A stretch of DNA of 64,000 bases, from assembly GCA_022712315.1 (NCBI GenBank), contig JALAGS010000027.1, forward strand, positions 1-64,000. Direction: 5' to 3'. This stretch comes from Sphingobacterium sp. Its GTDB lineage: Bacteria; Bacteroidota; Bacteroidia; Sphingobacteriales; Sphingobacteriaceae. Positions 16,543-25,526 of the stretch are shown piece after piece (within the stretch, counting starts at the first letter, position 1; each line of letters begins with the position of its first letter). Position numbers and translations under genes: made by a program. The notes beneath the pieces are model-generated. The model did not search any database and was not told where the DNA came from. It saw only the letters and a list, made by a program, of their open reading frames with translations.

Positions 16543-17985
16543 ATGGATAACTTGTTTTTACTTATTTTATTGCCGTTAATCAGCGCATTGATTCTAGCTT
16601 TCTTAAAGACTAATGCTGCAAAGTCAATAGCGTTAATTTTATCGGTAGTTTCTTTGGCGTTGACTATTCCGTTTCTTTGCGCTTTTGACGCAAATGGAGG
16701 GATGCAATTTGAACAAAATTGGCTATGGATTTCTTCCTTGCACATTCATTTTCATATCGGTGTTGATGGAATTAGTCTGCCTCTTGTGTTATTGACCAAT
16801 GGGTTGATGCCTTTAATCATTGCAACAACCTTTAAGAAAGGCTATAAAGGAAACTTCTATGCCCTGATGGCTTTTATGCAATCAGGTTTATTGCTTGTAT
16901 TTACGGCTTTGGACGCATTTACCTTTTATGTGGGATGGGAGATTGCCTTAATTCCGATCTATTTTATTTGCGCATTATGGGGAGAAGGAGATCGTATTCG
17001 TGTTAATTTAAAATTCTTTATCTATACTTTTTTGGGTAGTCTTTTGATGTTGATCGGGATTCTTTATCTCTATCAACAAGTGCCCAACCGTGATTTTGAA
17101 TGGACATCCTTTATCGCATTAGATTTAGGGGAAAATACACAGCGTTGGTTATTTTGGTCTTTCTTTGTGGCTTTCGCCATCAAAATACCAATTTTTCCTT
17201 TTCATACTTGGCAACCGAATACGTATACCAATGCACCAGCGGCTGGTACCATGCTACTAGCTGGTATTATGTTGAAAATGGGCGTTTATGGTTTGATGCG
17301 CTGGTTATTGCCAATTGCACCAGCTGGTGTGGCTTTATATGGACATTTCGCGATGATCTTATGTGTGATTGGGATTGTTTATGCTTCGATTATTGCAATT
17401 AAACAAGACGATGTGAAGCGATTGATCGCCTATTCATCTATCGCACACGTTGGCTTAATCAGTGCCGGTGTCTTTACGTGGAATACAAATGGTCTAAGCG
17501 GAGCAACTATCCAAATGCTGAATCACGGTATTTCGGTGATCGGACTTTTCTATGTGTTGGATATTGTACAGCAGCGCACACAGACACGTAGTCTTTCGGA
17601 GCTGGGCGGGATAGCCAGCAAGGCACCGCGGTTGGCCATATTCTTTCTGATTATTTGTATGGGCGCAGTGGGGCTACCCTTGACCAATGGATTTATTGGA
17701 GAGTTTCTGTTATTGAAAGGTGTTTTTCAATACGGGTTTTGGTTTGCTGTTTTCGCTGGTTTAACCTTGATTTTGGGAGCAGTCTATATCCTTAGGCTTT
17801 ATCAGGGAACGATGTTGGGAGAGACTACTGAGAGAACTGTACAATTTGAGGATGTAAGCGGTACGGAATTGGTGGTATTGACCCTGGTGTCCGTCTTGAT
17901 CCTTTATATTGGTATATTTCCTAATTTCCTATTAAACCTTTCTGCAGGTTCGGTGGAAGTTTTAAGTACATTTTTAGGCAGATAA
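16543..17985 (+). CDS. nuoM: NADH-quinone oxidoreductase subunit M
   Basis: This antiporter-like proton-pumping subunit has 480 residues and about fourteen hydrophobic helices. It contains YVGWEIALIPIYFICALWG with the conserved glutamate, FAIKIPIFPFHTWQPNTYTNAP with the central lysine and a histidine, and SSIAHVGLISAG. It lies 14 bases after nuoL and 17 bases before nuoN. Confidence 0.98.
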   Translation: MDNLFLLILLPLISALILAFLKTNAAKSIALILSVVSLALTIPFLCAFDANGGMQFEQNWLWISSLHIHFHIGVDGISLPLVLLTNGLMPLIIATTFKKGYKGNFYALMAFMQSGLLLVFTALDAFTFYVGWEIALIPIYFICALWGEGDRIRVNLKFFIYTFLGSLLMLIGILYLYQQVPNRDFEWTSFIALDLGENTQRWLFWSFFVAFAIKIPIFPFHTWQPNTYTNAPAAGTMLLAGIMLKMGVYGLMRWLLPIAPAGVALYGHFAMILCVIGIVYASIIAIKQDDVKRLIAYSSIAHVGLISAGVFTWNTNGLSGATIQMLNHGISVIGLFYVLDIVQQRTQTRSLSELGGIASKAPRLAIFFLIICMGAVGLPLTNGFIGEFLLLKGVFQYGFWFAVFAGLTLILGAVYILRLYQGTMLGETTERTVQFEDVSGTELVVLTLVSVLILYIGIFPNFLLNLSAGSVEVLSTFLGR

Positions 17986-18002
17986 TAGATATATTTTTTT
18001 GT

Positions 18003-19379
18003 ATGGGTGCAATAATTACACTTTCAATATTAGCATTAGTCGTCCTTTATCTCGGCTTATTCAAGATGAAATCTATGCTATTGCCTGTTTCTATTCTTGG
18101 ATTCTTGGTTGCTATTGGTTTTTTATGGAATGACTGGACCTCTACCAGCGGCCCTCTTTATAATGGGATGGTTCATTTTGACCACTATGCTATCGCTTTT
18201 TCGATCCTATGTATAGCGGTTACCTTGTGCATCTTTGTTATCTCAAAAGGATATTTTGATGAAGAGGGACAAATTGCGGAATATTATTCGTTGTTAATTT
18301 TCTCGCTTACCGGTGCTGTTCTTGTCAATAGTTATCATAATTTTTCGATGCTTTTTTTAGGGATTGAAATTATGTCTGTAGCGCTTTATATTTTGGTCGG
18401 TATACGTAAAAGAGACAAGGCATCAAATGAAGCCGCATTAAAATACTTTTTGATGGGGGCTTTCTCTACGGGCTTTCTGCTGTTTGGTATCGCCTTGTTG
18501 TACGGTGCCACAGGATCATTTGATTTAAGTGAAATCAAAGACTATGTTGTCAATAACCCGCAAGCAATTTCGCCTTTGTTTTATGGGGGGATATTGCTTC
18601 TTATTGTGGGGCTGACGTTCAAGGTGGGGGCTGTTCCTTTTCATTTCTGGACACCAGATGTTTATGATGGGGCTCCGATCTTGATTACAAGCTATATGAG
18701 CACGGTTGTTAAAGTTGCTTCTTTCGCCGGATTATTGCGTTTGTTCAATTACAGTCTGTTGCCTTTACAAGATTTTTGGACGCCAGTATTCTTAGTGATT
18801 GCCGTACTCACCTTATTTGTTGGAAATATTTCTGCGTTGATGCAGTCTTCGTTCAAACGTATGCTTGCTTATTCAAGTGTTTCGCATGCTGGTTATATGT
18901 TATTTGCTATCGTAGCGGTTGGATCAACTTCGGCCAATAGCATTTTTGCCTATGGTCTTGCTTATTCGTTAGCAACCATTGTAGCCTTTACAGGGTTGAT
19001 CCTTGTTAAAAAAACAACAGGATCTGAGCATTTTGAGGCATTCAATGGGTTGGGAAAACGAAACCCGCTGTTGGCATTTGCGATTACAGTGGCAATGCTC
19101 TCGCTTGCGGGGATACCATTGACCGCCGGATTTATTGGCAAGTTTATGATGTTTTCTTCCGTTATGGAGAATTACCATATTGTCTTACTCGTATTGGCAG
19201 TCGTTAATGCTGCAATAGCGGTATATTACTACTTAAAGGTTGTCGTCGCCATGTACTTTAGAGATAGTGATGAATCTTGTGTCAATGTACAGTGGAACTA
19301 TTCATTGGTACTATTTCTTGCTGTAGCTCTTACAATTTTAATTGGTGTATATCCTGACTGTTTATTAAAATTAATATAA
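18003..19379 (+). CDS. nuoN: NADH-quinone oxidoreductase subunit N
   Basis: This is the third antiporter-like membrane subunit and last gene of the operon. The 458-residue polytopic protein has LGIEIMSVALYILVGIRKRD, FKVGAVPFHFWTPDVYDGAP with the conserved lysine and histidine, and YSSVSHAGYMLFAIVA. Its stop is followed about 115 bases later by a plausible terminator. With it, all fourteen Nuo subunits are present and intact. Confidence 0.98.
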   Translation: MGAIITLSILALVVLYLGLFKMKSMLLPVSILGFLVAIGFLWNDWTSTSGPLYNGMVHFDHYAIAFSILCIAVTLCIFVISKGYFDEEGQIAEYYSLLIFSLTGAVLVNSYHNFSMLFLGIEIMSVALYILVGIRKRDKASNEAALKYFLMGAFSTGFLLFGIALLYGATGSFDLSEIKDYVVNNPQAISPLFYGGILLLIVGLTFKVGAVPFHFWTPDVYDGAPILITSYMSTVVKVASFAGLLRLFNYSLLPLQDFWTPVFLVIAVLTLFVGNISALMQSSFKRMLAYSSVSHAGYMLFAIVAVGSTSANSIFAYGLAYSLATIVAFTGLILVKKTTGSEHFEAFNGLGKRNPLLAFAITVAMLSLAGIPLTAGFIGKFMMFSSVMENYHIVLLVLAVVNAAIAVYYYLKVVVAMYFRDSDESCVNVQWNYSLVLFLAVALTILIGVYPDCLLKLI

Positions 19380-19380
19380 A

Positions 19381-19476
19381 GTTTCTGTTAAGCGCGTATG
19401 TTTTTCAATGGCCAATAGGAACCTTCAGTAATTTGCACTGCATTTAGAGCAGGTAAAAACTGAAGGTTTCTGTTAA
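19381..19476 (+). repeat. Direct repeat flanking an inverted repeat after nuoN
   Basis: An 11-base direct repeat GTTTCTGTTAA occurs at 19381-19391 and 19466-19476. Within the interval is a perfect 10-bp inverted repeat, AACCTTCAGT (19420-19429) and ACTGAAGGTT (19459-19468), able to form a hairpin with a 29-base loop. No coding potential is visible. It lies between the nuoN stop and the operon terminator and so would be the 3' untranslated region of the nuo transcript. Confidence 0.5.
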
Positions 19477-19493
19477 AATACTTGTTGTTTAAT

Positions 19494-19523
19494 AAAGCAT
19501 GGTGATTTCGCTGTGCTTTTTTT
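19494..19523 (+). terminator. Likely terminator of the nuo operon
   Basis: AAAGCA (19494-19499) pairs with TGCTTT (19514-19519), extended inward by G-U and G-C pairs, and is followed by seven T. The stem is moderate rather than strong. It lies about 115 bases after nuoN and before the gene at 19591. Confidence 0.65.
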
Positions 19524-19590
19524 ATTTTTATTGGTATAACTCTTGCATACAAATTGTATATTGTAAAAAAGAAATCCTATCAATTAGCAG

Positions 19591-22131
19591 ATGGTGTTTA
19601 AAGTGTGTGTTAAATCTTTTTCGATTTATTTTTTAGCTGTATTACTATTACTCTTTTTCGGGGGGCGAGTGATTGCACAGGACTTTATTCGTGGAAAGGT
19701 AGTGGATGCACAAACCGGAAAGGGTATTTCAGGGGTTTCAATCAATTGGTTGGGAGAAGATCGAGGTGGGAGCAGCGATACGCTTGGGTATTTTAAGATT
19801 CAGGATATCAAGAAATACCGGCAGCTGATCTTTGGAGCGGTGGGTTATGAACGAAGAACGATCGACGTCCGTCGTTTACAAGATTCATTGCTGACGATTC
19901 ATCTGATCGCGACGAATAATACATTGGAAGAAGTAGTCGTCAATAGAAAAAATAAAAAGCCGAAAGATCCTGCTATTGCATTAATTGAACAGGTCATTGC
20001 TCATCGCTCTCAAAATCATTATACGCGTATCCCGGAAATTCGTTTTGATGAATACGAGAAGACACAATTTGGTTTTGTCAATCCTGAAGATAAAGCCAAA
20101 AAATTTCCGAAACCTTTTCGATTTCTCTTTGAAAACATTGATTCGACAGCTTTTCGGGGGCTAACGATTGCGCCATTCTATTTGGAAGAGAATTATGCCA
20201 ATGTTTATTCATCTCATGATCCGAATCGCAGTAAGAAGATTGTCACCAGCCACAACCAAACCGAATTAAATCCACGTTTTTTTAACAACGATAACTGGCA
20301 GACCCGGTTTCAGACCATTTTGCGTGATGTGGATCTCTATGAAAATACTATTCAGATTACCAATAAGGGTGTCTTGAGCCCAATTGCGACAGGAGCCACG
20401 GCATTTTATAAATATCAGATTCAAGATACGATCCAAATTGAGGGAAAGGATTATATTGAGCTCCATTTTGAGGGGAAGTCTACCATTGACTTACTCTTCT
20501 ACGGCGATCTCTTGATCTCGGATGACACAAGATATGCCGTCCACCGGGCTACACTGAATATTGGACGTACCGCTAATATCAACTGGATAAATGATGTTCA
20601 GATCGATCTGACCTATAGCGAATTTAGGAACGGCAGTATGCTCCCTATTCATACCGATCTGAAGATGTTATTCGGGGGAAGCAAGGCGGATGTATTATAT
20701 GGCCGCCGCGAGACTCAATATTTAAGGCATCGTACAGATTCAATTTCGAATGAGGATTTTGCGGGAGTGCCAGTCGAGAAGAGGTATTTGCTCGCGTCTG
20801 CCCCACATGTTCCAATCGTCGGTGTCAGGCCGAGCCCCTTGAGCCAGGCCGAATTGGGCGCTTATCAAAAGGTAGATTCCGTGCAAAACATGCGATCATT
20901 TAATCAATTGGTTGCATTGGGCTATTTGCTGGCAAAGGGATATTATAATGCGGGAAAAGTCGAGTTTGGACCATTGGAATATCTCTACAGCCGAAATAAT
21001 TATGAAGGTAACCGTTTTCGTCTGAGTGGTCGAACGACTCGTTTATTCTCGGAAAAAGCCTACATTGAAGGATATACAGCTTACGGAGATAAGGACAAAG
21101 AACTAAAATATTACCTGAGTACGGCATTTACGTTAAATGGCGAACGTATTGTGCAGTTTCCTGCTAATTATTTGCGTTTTACGGTGCAGCATGACGTCAT
21201 GGAACCAGGGCGAGGTCTGGGCTTTTTGAAAGGCGATGGCTTCTTCCGTTCTTTTGGAAAGAACAGACCCAATAAATGGCAGTTTAATGATATTTATCGC
21301 GTTGATCACCTGATTGAATTTGGGAATCATGTCAGTATAGGGTCGGCATTTACACATACCCGTAGGCAGCCTCGGGGTGATCTGTTTTATATCAATAGCT
21401 TACCTTTTCCAGATACCATACGTCAGGTCAATACAAATGATGTGCAGCTAGTTTTACGTTGGGCTCCGAATGAGGAGTTTACCTATCACAATCTCGACCG
21501 GGGAACGGTAGAGAATAAATATCCCATTTTTACATTGCAATATAACAAAGGACTAAAAGGCTTCTTAGGAGCAGATTATAATTATGACGCCTTACGGTTC
21601 AGTATTTTTAAACGGTTGTTTTTGTCACCAGCGGGACAAGCGGATTTTGAATTCTCCGGTGGAAGAATTTGGGGAAAACATCTGCCTTATACTTTATTGG
21701 AACTTCCTGAGGTTACTAAAGATAAGCAGGGACCTCTTGTAAATTTTGATTTGATGGCTACATCGGAATTTGTCTCGGACCAGTTCCTGAAATTAACTTA
21801 TTATCACAATTGGAATGGTTTCTTTTTTAATAGAATCCCTTTGTTCAGGCGCTTAAAGTGGCGCGAAGTGACTGGGTTTAAAGCTTTCTATGGAAAGCTT
21901 AGCGATGCCAATAACCCTTTTGTCACCCCCGAAAACATTCAATTTGAAGCGGATAAAGATGGAATCATCCAAACAAAGGCTGTTCGCAACAAACCTTACG
22001 TAGAAGGATTGGTGGGTGTGGATAATATCTTTAAATTGATTAGATTAGAGTATAAAAAAAGATTGAGCTATAAAGGCGGGGAAGGAGTTCCTTCTGATAC
22101 CTTTACGGCATCCTTACATTTTAATTTTTAG
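19591..22131 (+). CDS. DUF5686 and carboxypeptidase-regulatory-like domain outer-membrane protein
   Basis: The 846-residue protein has a signal peptide (about 1-29, ending IAQ), then a carboxypeptidase-regulatory-like beta-sandwich (GKVVDAQTGKGISGVSINW, about 34-110), then a long DUF5686 region rich in beta-strand and ending in an aromatic C-terminus (LHFNF), typical of outer-membrane barrels. Family members are common in Bacteroidota and poorly characterised. It is not a TonB receptor: no plug domain is visible. The crotonase gene follows after only 5 bases, implying cotranscription without an obvious functional link. Confidence 0.85.
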   Translation: MVFKVCVKSFSIYFLAVLLLLFFGGRVIAQDFIRGKVVDAQTGKGISGVSINWLGEDRGGSSDTLGYFKIQDIKKYRQLIFGAVGYERRTIDVRRLQDSLLTIHLIATNNTLEEVVVNRKNKKPKDPAIALIEQVIAHRSQNHYTRIPEIRFDEYEKTQFGFVNPEDKAKKFPKPFRFLFENIDSTAFRGLTIAPFYLEENYANVYSSHDPNRSKKIVTSHNQTELNPRFFNNDNWQTRFQTILRDVDLYENTIQITNKGVLSPIATGATAFYKYQIQDTIQIEGKDYIELHFEGKSTIDLLFYGDLLISDDTRYAVHRATLNIGRTANINWINDVQIDLTYSEFRNGSMLPIHTDLKMLFGGSKADVLYGRRETQYLRHRTDSISNEDFAGVPVEKRYLLASAPHVPIVGVRPSPLSQAELGAYQKVDSVQNMRSFNQLVALGYLLAKGYYNAGKVEFGPLEYLYSRNNYEGNRFRLSGRTTRLFSEKAYIEGYTAYGDKDKELKYYLSTAFTLNGERIVQFPANYLRFTVQHDVMEPGRGLGFLKGDGFFRSFGKNRPNKWQFNDIYRVDHLIEFGNHVSIGSAFTHTRRQPRGDLFYINSLPFPDTIRQVNTNDVQLVLRWAPNEEFTYHNLDRGTVENKYPIFTLQYNKGLKGFLGADYNYDALRFSIFKRLFLSPAGQADFEFSGGRIWGKHLPYTLLELPEVTKDKQGPLVNFDLMATSEFVSDQFLKLTYYHNWNGFFFNRIPLFRRLKWREVTGFKAFYGKLSDANNPFVTPENIQFEADKDGIIQTKAVRNKPYVEGLVGVDNIFKLIRLEYKKRLSYKGGEGVPSDTFTASLHFNF

Positions 22132-22136
22132 CTATT

Positions 22137-22916
22137 ATGGTCCAATATTCAAATTTAAAGTATGCCGTTAAAGATAGCATCGGCTATGTCATCATCAATC
22201 GCGAACCGCAGTTGAATGCTTTGAATCAGGAAACGCTGGACGAATTGCAGGACATCTTTAAACATTTCAATTCTGATGACCAGGTTCGGGGGATTATCTT
22301 AACCGGTGCTGGGCAAAAGGCTTTTGCTGCTGGTGCAGATATTAAGGAGTTTACGGATTTATCGGTAATTCAAGCGCGATGGCTTAGCGAAAGAGGGCAT
22401 ATTATTTTTTCAGATCTTATCGAGAGTGCTCCCAAGCCAGTTATTGCAGCTATAAATGGATATGCTTTGGGTGGAGGCCTTGAGTTAGCGTTAGCCTGTC
22501 ATATTCGGATAGCTTCTGAAAATGCAAAAATGGGACTTCCAGAGGTTTCCTTGGGATTGATTCCGGGTTACGGCGGTACCCAACGTTTACCCAAACTAGT
22601 CGGAAAAGGGCAGGCCATGCAAATTATTTTAACAGGAGATATGATCGATGCGCAGCAGGCACTTGCGATTGGTCTTGTAAATGAGGTGATCTCCCAGGAT
22701 AAGTTAATCTCCCGTGCAGAGGAAATACTTCAAAAGATATTTACGCGCTCCCGTGTTGCGGTGGCAAATGCCATTGAAGCGATTAACGCAGCTGAAGACA
22801 GACAACAAAATGGGAATAAGGTGGAAATGGATGCCTTCGGACATTTGTTCGGGACAGAAGATTTCAAAGAAGGTGTGTCGGCATTTTTGGCGAAGAGGAC
22901 ACCCAATTTCGAATAA
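22137..22916 (+). CDS. Enoyl-CoA hydratase/isomerase (crotonase) family protein
   Basis: The 259-residue protein is a full-length crotonase. It has the oxyanion-hole segment AFAAGADIKEF (about 62-72), the second oxyanion segment YALGGGLELALACHIRIAS with the first catalytic-position Glu, and LPEVSLGLIPGYGGTQRLP with the second Glu. Both glutamates used by enoyl-CoA hydratases are kept, so hydration of 2-enoyl-CoA in fatty acid or amino acid degradation is likely. It starts 5 bases after the DUF5686 gene and is convergent with the AraC gene. No other beta-oxidation genes are adjacent, so the substrate is unknown. Confidence 0.9.
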   Translation: MVQYSNLKYAVKDSIGYVIINREPQLNALNQETLDELQDIFKHFNSDDQVRGIILTGAGQKAFAAGADIKEFTDLSVIQARWLSERGHIIFSDLIESAPKPVIAAINGYALGGGLELALACHIRIASENAKMGLPEVSLGLIPGYGGTQRLPKLVGKGQAMQIILTGDMIDAQQALAIGLVNEVISQDKLISRAEEILQKIFTRSRVAVANAIEAINAAEDRQQNGNKVEMDAFGHLFGTEDFKEGVSAFLAKRTPNFE

Positions 22917-23073
22917 GACCACAGCACTTCGCTAAGTGGTATACGTTGCGTATTAACAGGCTCAAGCTTGAATGATGGGATTGAATGGGAAGTCAAAAAG
23001 TTAGGATTGGACAACAACCCTTATTTGGATTAGATCGATCGTGTATGAATCAGGATTTCAAAAGTTAACGAGA

Positions 23074-23970
23074 TTATTTCTGATATTTCTTGCGATATTC
23101 TTGTGGTGACATTTTCATTTCGCGCGTAAAAGCCTTTGAAAAATGAAAAGGATCATAGAAGTGGAGTTTAAACGCAATTTCCTTAATCTTAAGTAGGGTG
23201 AATTGGAGATATGAACAGGCTCTCTGCATGCGTAATTGATTGTAATATACCATTGGAGGATAAGATGTTTTCTGCTTAAACAAGTTAATGAGATGTGATT
23301 TAGAATAGCTGAAATGATCTGAGATTTCATCCAAATTGATGTTGTTTTCCAGATTGTCTTTCATAAATATGATGATGTCCTGAATGATATTATCGACCTT
23401 AATTCGGTTACTTTCTCTAAATTGTATCTGATACTTAATCGATGCTAAAAAGTATTGAAAGCAAAAGCTTGTATATTCTAAATTCTCAGGACTATATCCC
23501 ATCTCCAGATTCTTATAGATGCTTTCAAAAAGCTGGAGGCGATTAGCATGTTTATTTGAGTCAGCATCGTCGATATGGACGATCTGACCCATGATATGTT
23601 CAAAAAGAGGGGCGTCTGTGCCATCGAAGTGAATCCAATAAATACTCCAGGGATCATTTGATTTCGCTCCATAGCAATGCGGTGTGTCTTTTGGGATGAT
23701 GAAAACATCATTTCTGGAGAGGTTATGCGTCGTTTCCCCTTGTTTTACCCAACCGCTACCTTTTTCGCAATAAATCAGAATATATTCTTTACACCCCTCC
23801 TGACGATCGCGATAGTGTTTTTTTGCATTTGGATAATAGCCTATATGTGTGGTAAATAATTTTGACGTAATGTTGTTGCCCGTTTGGTAGCTGCACACAG
23901 CGTAAGGCAAGACAATCGCTTTTTCCCCTTTGAAACCTTCAGCCATTACATCTATATTTTGTGTCATCAT
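23074..23970 (-). CDS. AraC family transcriptional regulator with cupin sensor domain
   Basis: The 298-residue protein has an N-terminal AraC-type cupin domain (about 20-170; landmarks YILIYCEKGSGWVKQG, NDVFIIPKDTPHCYG, WSIYWIHFDG) that would bind a small sugar. It ends with two helix-turn-helix motifs (about 200-297; NINLDEISDHFSYSKSHLIN and a DPFHFSKAFTREMKMSPQEYR segment). It is divergent from the MFS porter at 24096 with 125 bases between them, and that gap contains two TTACATG sites 21 bases apart. It most likely activates the porter/DUF5107/GH2 operon in response to sugar. Tandem ATG codons at 23970 and 23967 leave the start ambiguous by one residue. Confidence 0.92.
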   Translation of the reverse strand: MMTQNIDVMAEGFKGEKAIVLPYAVCSYQTGNNITSKLFTTHIGYYPNAKKHYRDRQEGCKEYILIYCEKGSGWVKQGETTHNLSRNDVFIIPKDTPHCYGAKSNDPWSIYWIHFDGTDAPLFEHIMGQIVHIDDADSNKHANRLQLFESIYKNLEMGYSPENLEYTSFCFQYFLASIKYQIQFRESNRIKVDNIIQDIIIFMKDNLENNINLDEISDHFSYSKSHLINLFKQKTSYPPMVYYNQLRMQRACSYLQFTLLKIKEIAFKLHFYDPFHFSKAFTREMKMSPQEYRKKYQK

Positions 23971-24010
23971 CGAGTTTATTCTTGGTTGTGTTTCTAAAAA
24001 TAGTAATATT

Positions 24011-24038
24011 TTACATGTTTATCATGTTCACTTACATG
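24011..24038 (+). promoter_or_regulatory. Candidate AraC-type operator with direct repeats
   Basis: TTACATG occurs at 24011-24017 and again at 24032-24038, same orientation, 21 bases start to start, which is two helical turns as in classic AraC half-site pairs. A third CATG lies between, forming ACATG-N5-CATGT with the first copy. The pair sits 58-85 bases upstream of the MFS start, a suitable place for an activator. Binding is inferred. Confidence 0.5.
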
Positions 24039-24095
24039 ATTGTCCGCAAGTATTCCAGTAATTTTACCTAAGTAAATCTAAATATGTAAACTCTT

Positions 24096-25472
24096 ATGCA
24101 AAAGACAGCGACAACCTACTTGCTATTGATCACCTTTGTGGCGGCTATTGGTGGATTTCTATTTGGATATGATTGGGTCGTTATTGGTGGGGCAAAGCCT
24201 TTTTACGAAGCCTATTTTCATTTGGAATCCGATGTTACGCTGCAAGGTTGGGCGATGTCTTCGGCTATTGTAGGTAGCTTTATCGGCGTATTACTTTCGG
24301 GAGGACTGGCTGATCGCTATGGCAGGAAGCCGCTGATTTATACCGCAGCGATTTTATTTATTATTTCTGCATTGGGAACCGGCATGGCATCTGAACTTAA
24401 TAGCTTTATTATTTATCGGATTTTGGGTGGTGTGGGTATCGGTGTGGCATCTAATTTGGCTCCGATGTATATTGCGGAAATTGCTCCAGCGGAAAGTCGG
24501 GGAAAGTTTGTTTCTGTCAACCAATTAACCATTGTATTGGGAATACTTGCCGCGCAGGTGGTCAATTGGCTGATTGCTAAACCCATGTTGGAAGGGCAAC
24601 CTATTTTGGAGAGTTGGAATGGACAGGAGGGATGGAGGTGGATGTTTTGGGCAGGGGCTATTCCAGCTATCGTTTTTTTGATTCTACTTTTCTTGATTCC
24701 TGAAAGCCCGCGCTGGCTGTATAACAAAGGGAAGCATGAGAAGGCACAGCGTGTGTTTCTCCGCATGGGCGGAGAGCAGTATGCAGCAGAGAATATGCAT
24801 GCTATTGCTGAAGCAGCAAACCTAAACCAATATAGAGCGGGAACGAGAAATTTATTCCGCGGTAAGCTGTTGCGTCTGCTGTTGCTGGGGAGTTTTATAG
24901 CAGTCTTTCAGCAGTGGTGCGGGATAAACGTTATTTTCAATTATGCCCAGGAAATTTTTACGGCTGCAGGGTATACGGTTTCGGGGATGCTTTTTAATAT
25001 TATTATCACAGGTGTCATCAATGTTATTTTCACCTTCCTGGGAATGTACATGGTTGATCGAATTGGTAGGCGTGCATTGATGCTCTTTGGATCAGCAGGA
25101 CTTCTTGTCATCTATATGGCATTGGGCGCTTGCTATTATTTTAATTGCAGCAGCATTTTGGTCCTTCTTCTTGTGTTATCTGGAATTGCAGTTTATGCGA
25201 TGACACTTGCACCTGTCACTTGGGTAATTATTGCCGAAATATTCCCTACTGCTGTAAGGGCACAGGCTATGGCAATAGCGACATCGTTATTATGGATTGC
25301 TTGTTTCATCCTTACCTATACCTTTCCTCTATTGAATCAAAACCTAGGTGCCGCTGGAACATTCTGGCTGTATGGTGGAGTCTGTTTGATTGGCTATCTA
25401 TTTCTGTGGAGTCGATTGAAAGAGACCAAGGGAAAAAGCTTAGAAGAAATCGAACAGGAACTGGAAGGATAG
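24096..25472 (+). CDS. MFS sugar porter (sugar:H+ symporter family)
   Basis: The 458-residue inner-membrane protein has twelve hydrophobic helices and the full set of sugar-porter motifs: GGFLFGYDWVVIGG in helix 1, GGLADRYGRKPL after helix 2, PESPRWLYNKG at the central loop, QQWCGINVIFNYAQEIF in helix 7, VDRIGRRALMLFG, and a C-terminal RLKETKGKSLEEIEQEL matching PETKG. It is close to XylE/AraE/GalP-type transporters. Specific substrate cannot be read from sequence. Transcribed with the DUF5107 and GH2 genes (54-base and 8-base gaps), it probably imports the monosaccharide released by the exported GH2 enzyme. Confidence 0.93.
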   Translation: MQKTATTYLLLITFVAAIGGFLFGYDWVVIGGAKPFYEAYFHLESDVTLQGWAMSSAIVGSFIGVLLSGGLADRYGRKPLIYTAAILFIISALGTGMASELNSFIIYRILGGVGIGVASNLAPMYIAEIAPAESRGKFVSVNQLTIVLGILAAQVVNWLIAKPMLEGQPILESWNGQEGWRWMFWAGAIPAIVFLILLFLIPESPRWLYNKGKHEKAQRVFLRMGGEQYAAENMHAIAEAANLNQYRAGTRNLFRGKLLRLLLLGSFIAVFQQWCGINVIFNYAQEIFTAAGYTVSGMLFNIIITGVINVIFTFLGMYMVDRIGRRALMLFGSAGLLVIYMALGACYYFNCSSILVLLLVLSGIAVYAMTLAPVTWVIIAEIFPTAVRAQAMAIATSLLWIACFILTYTFPLLNQNLGAAGTFWLYGGVCLIGYLFLWSRLKETKGKSLEEIEQELEG

Positions 25473-25526
25473 TTCGTATCAGGATAATCAACTCGACGTA
25501 TATAAATCTATTATAGCAATAAGAAA

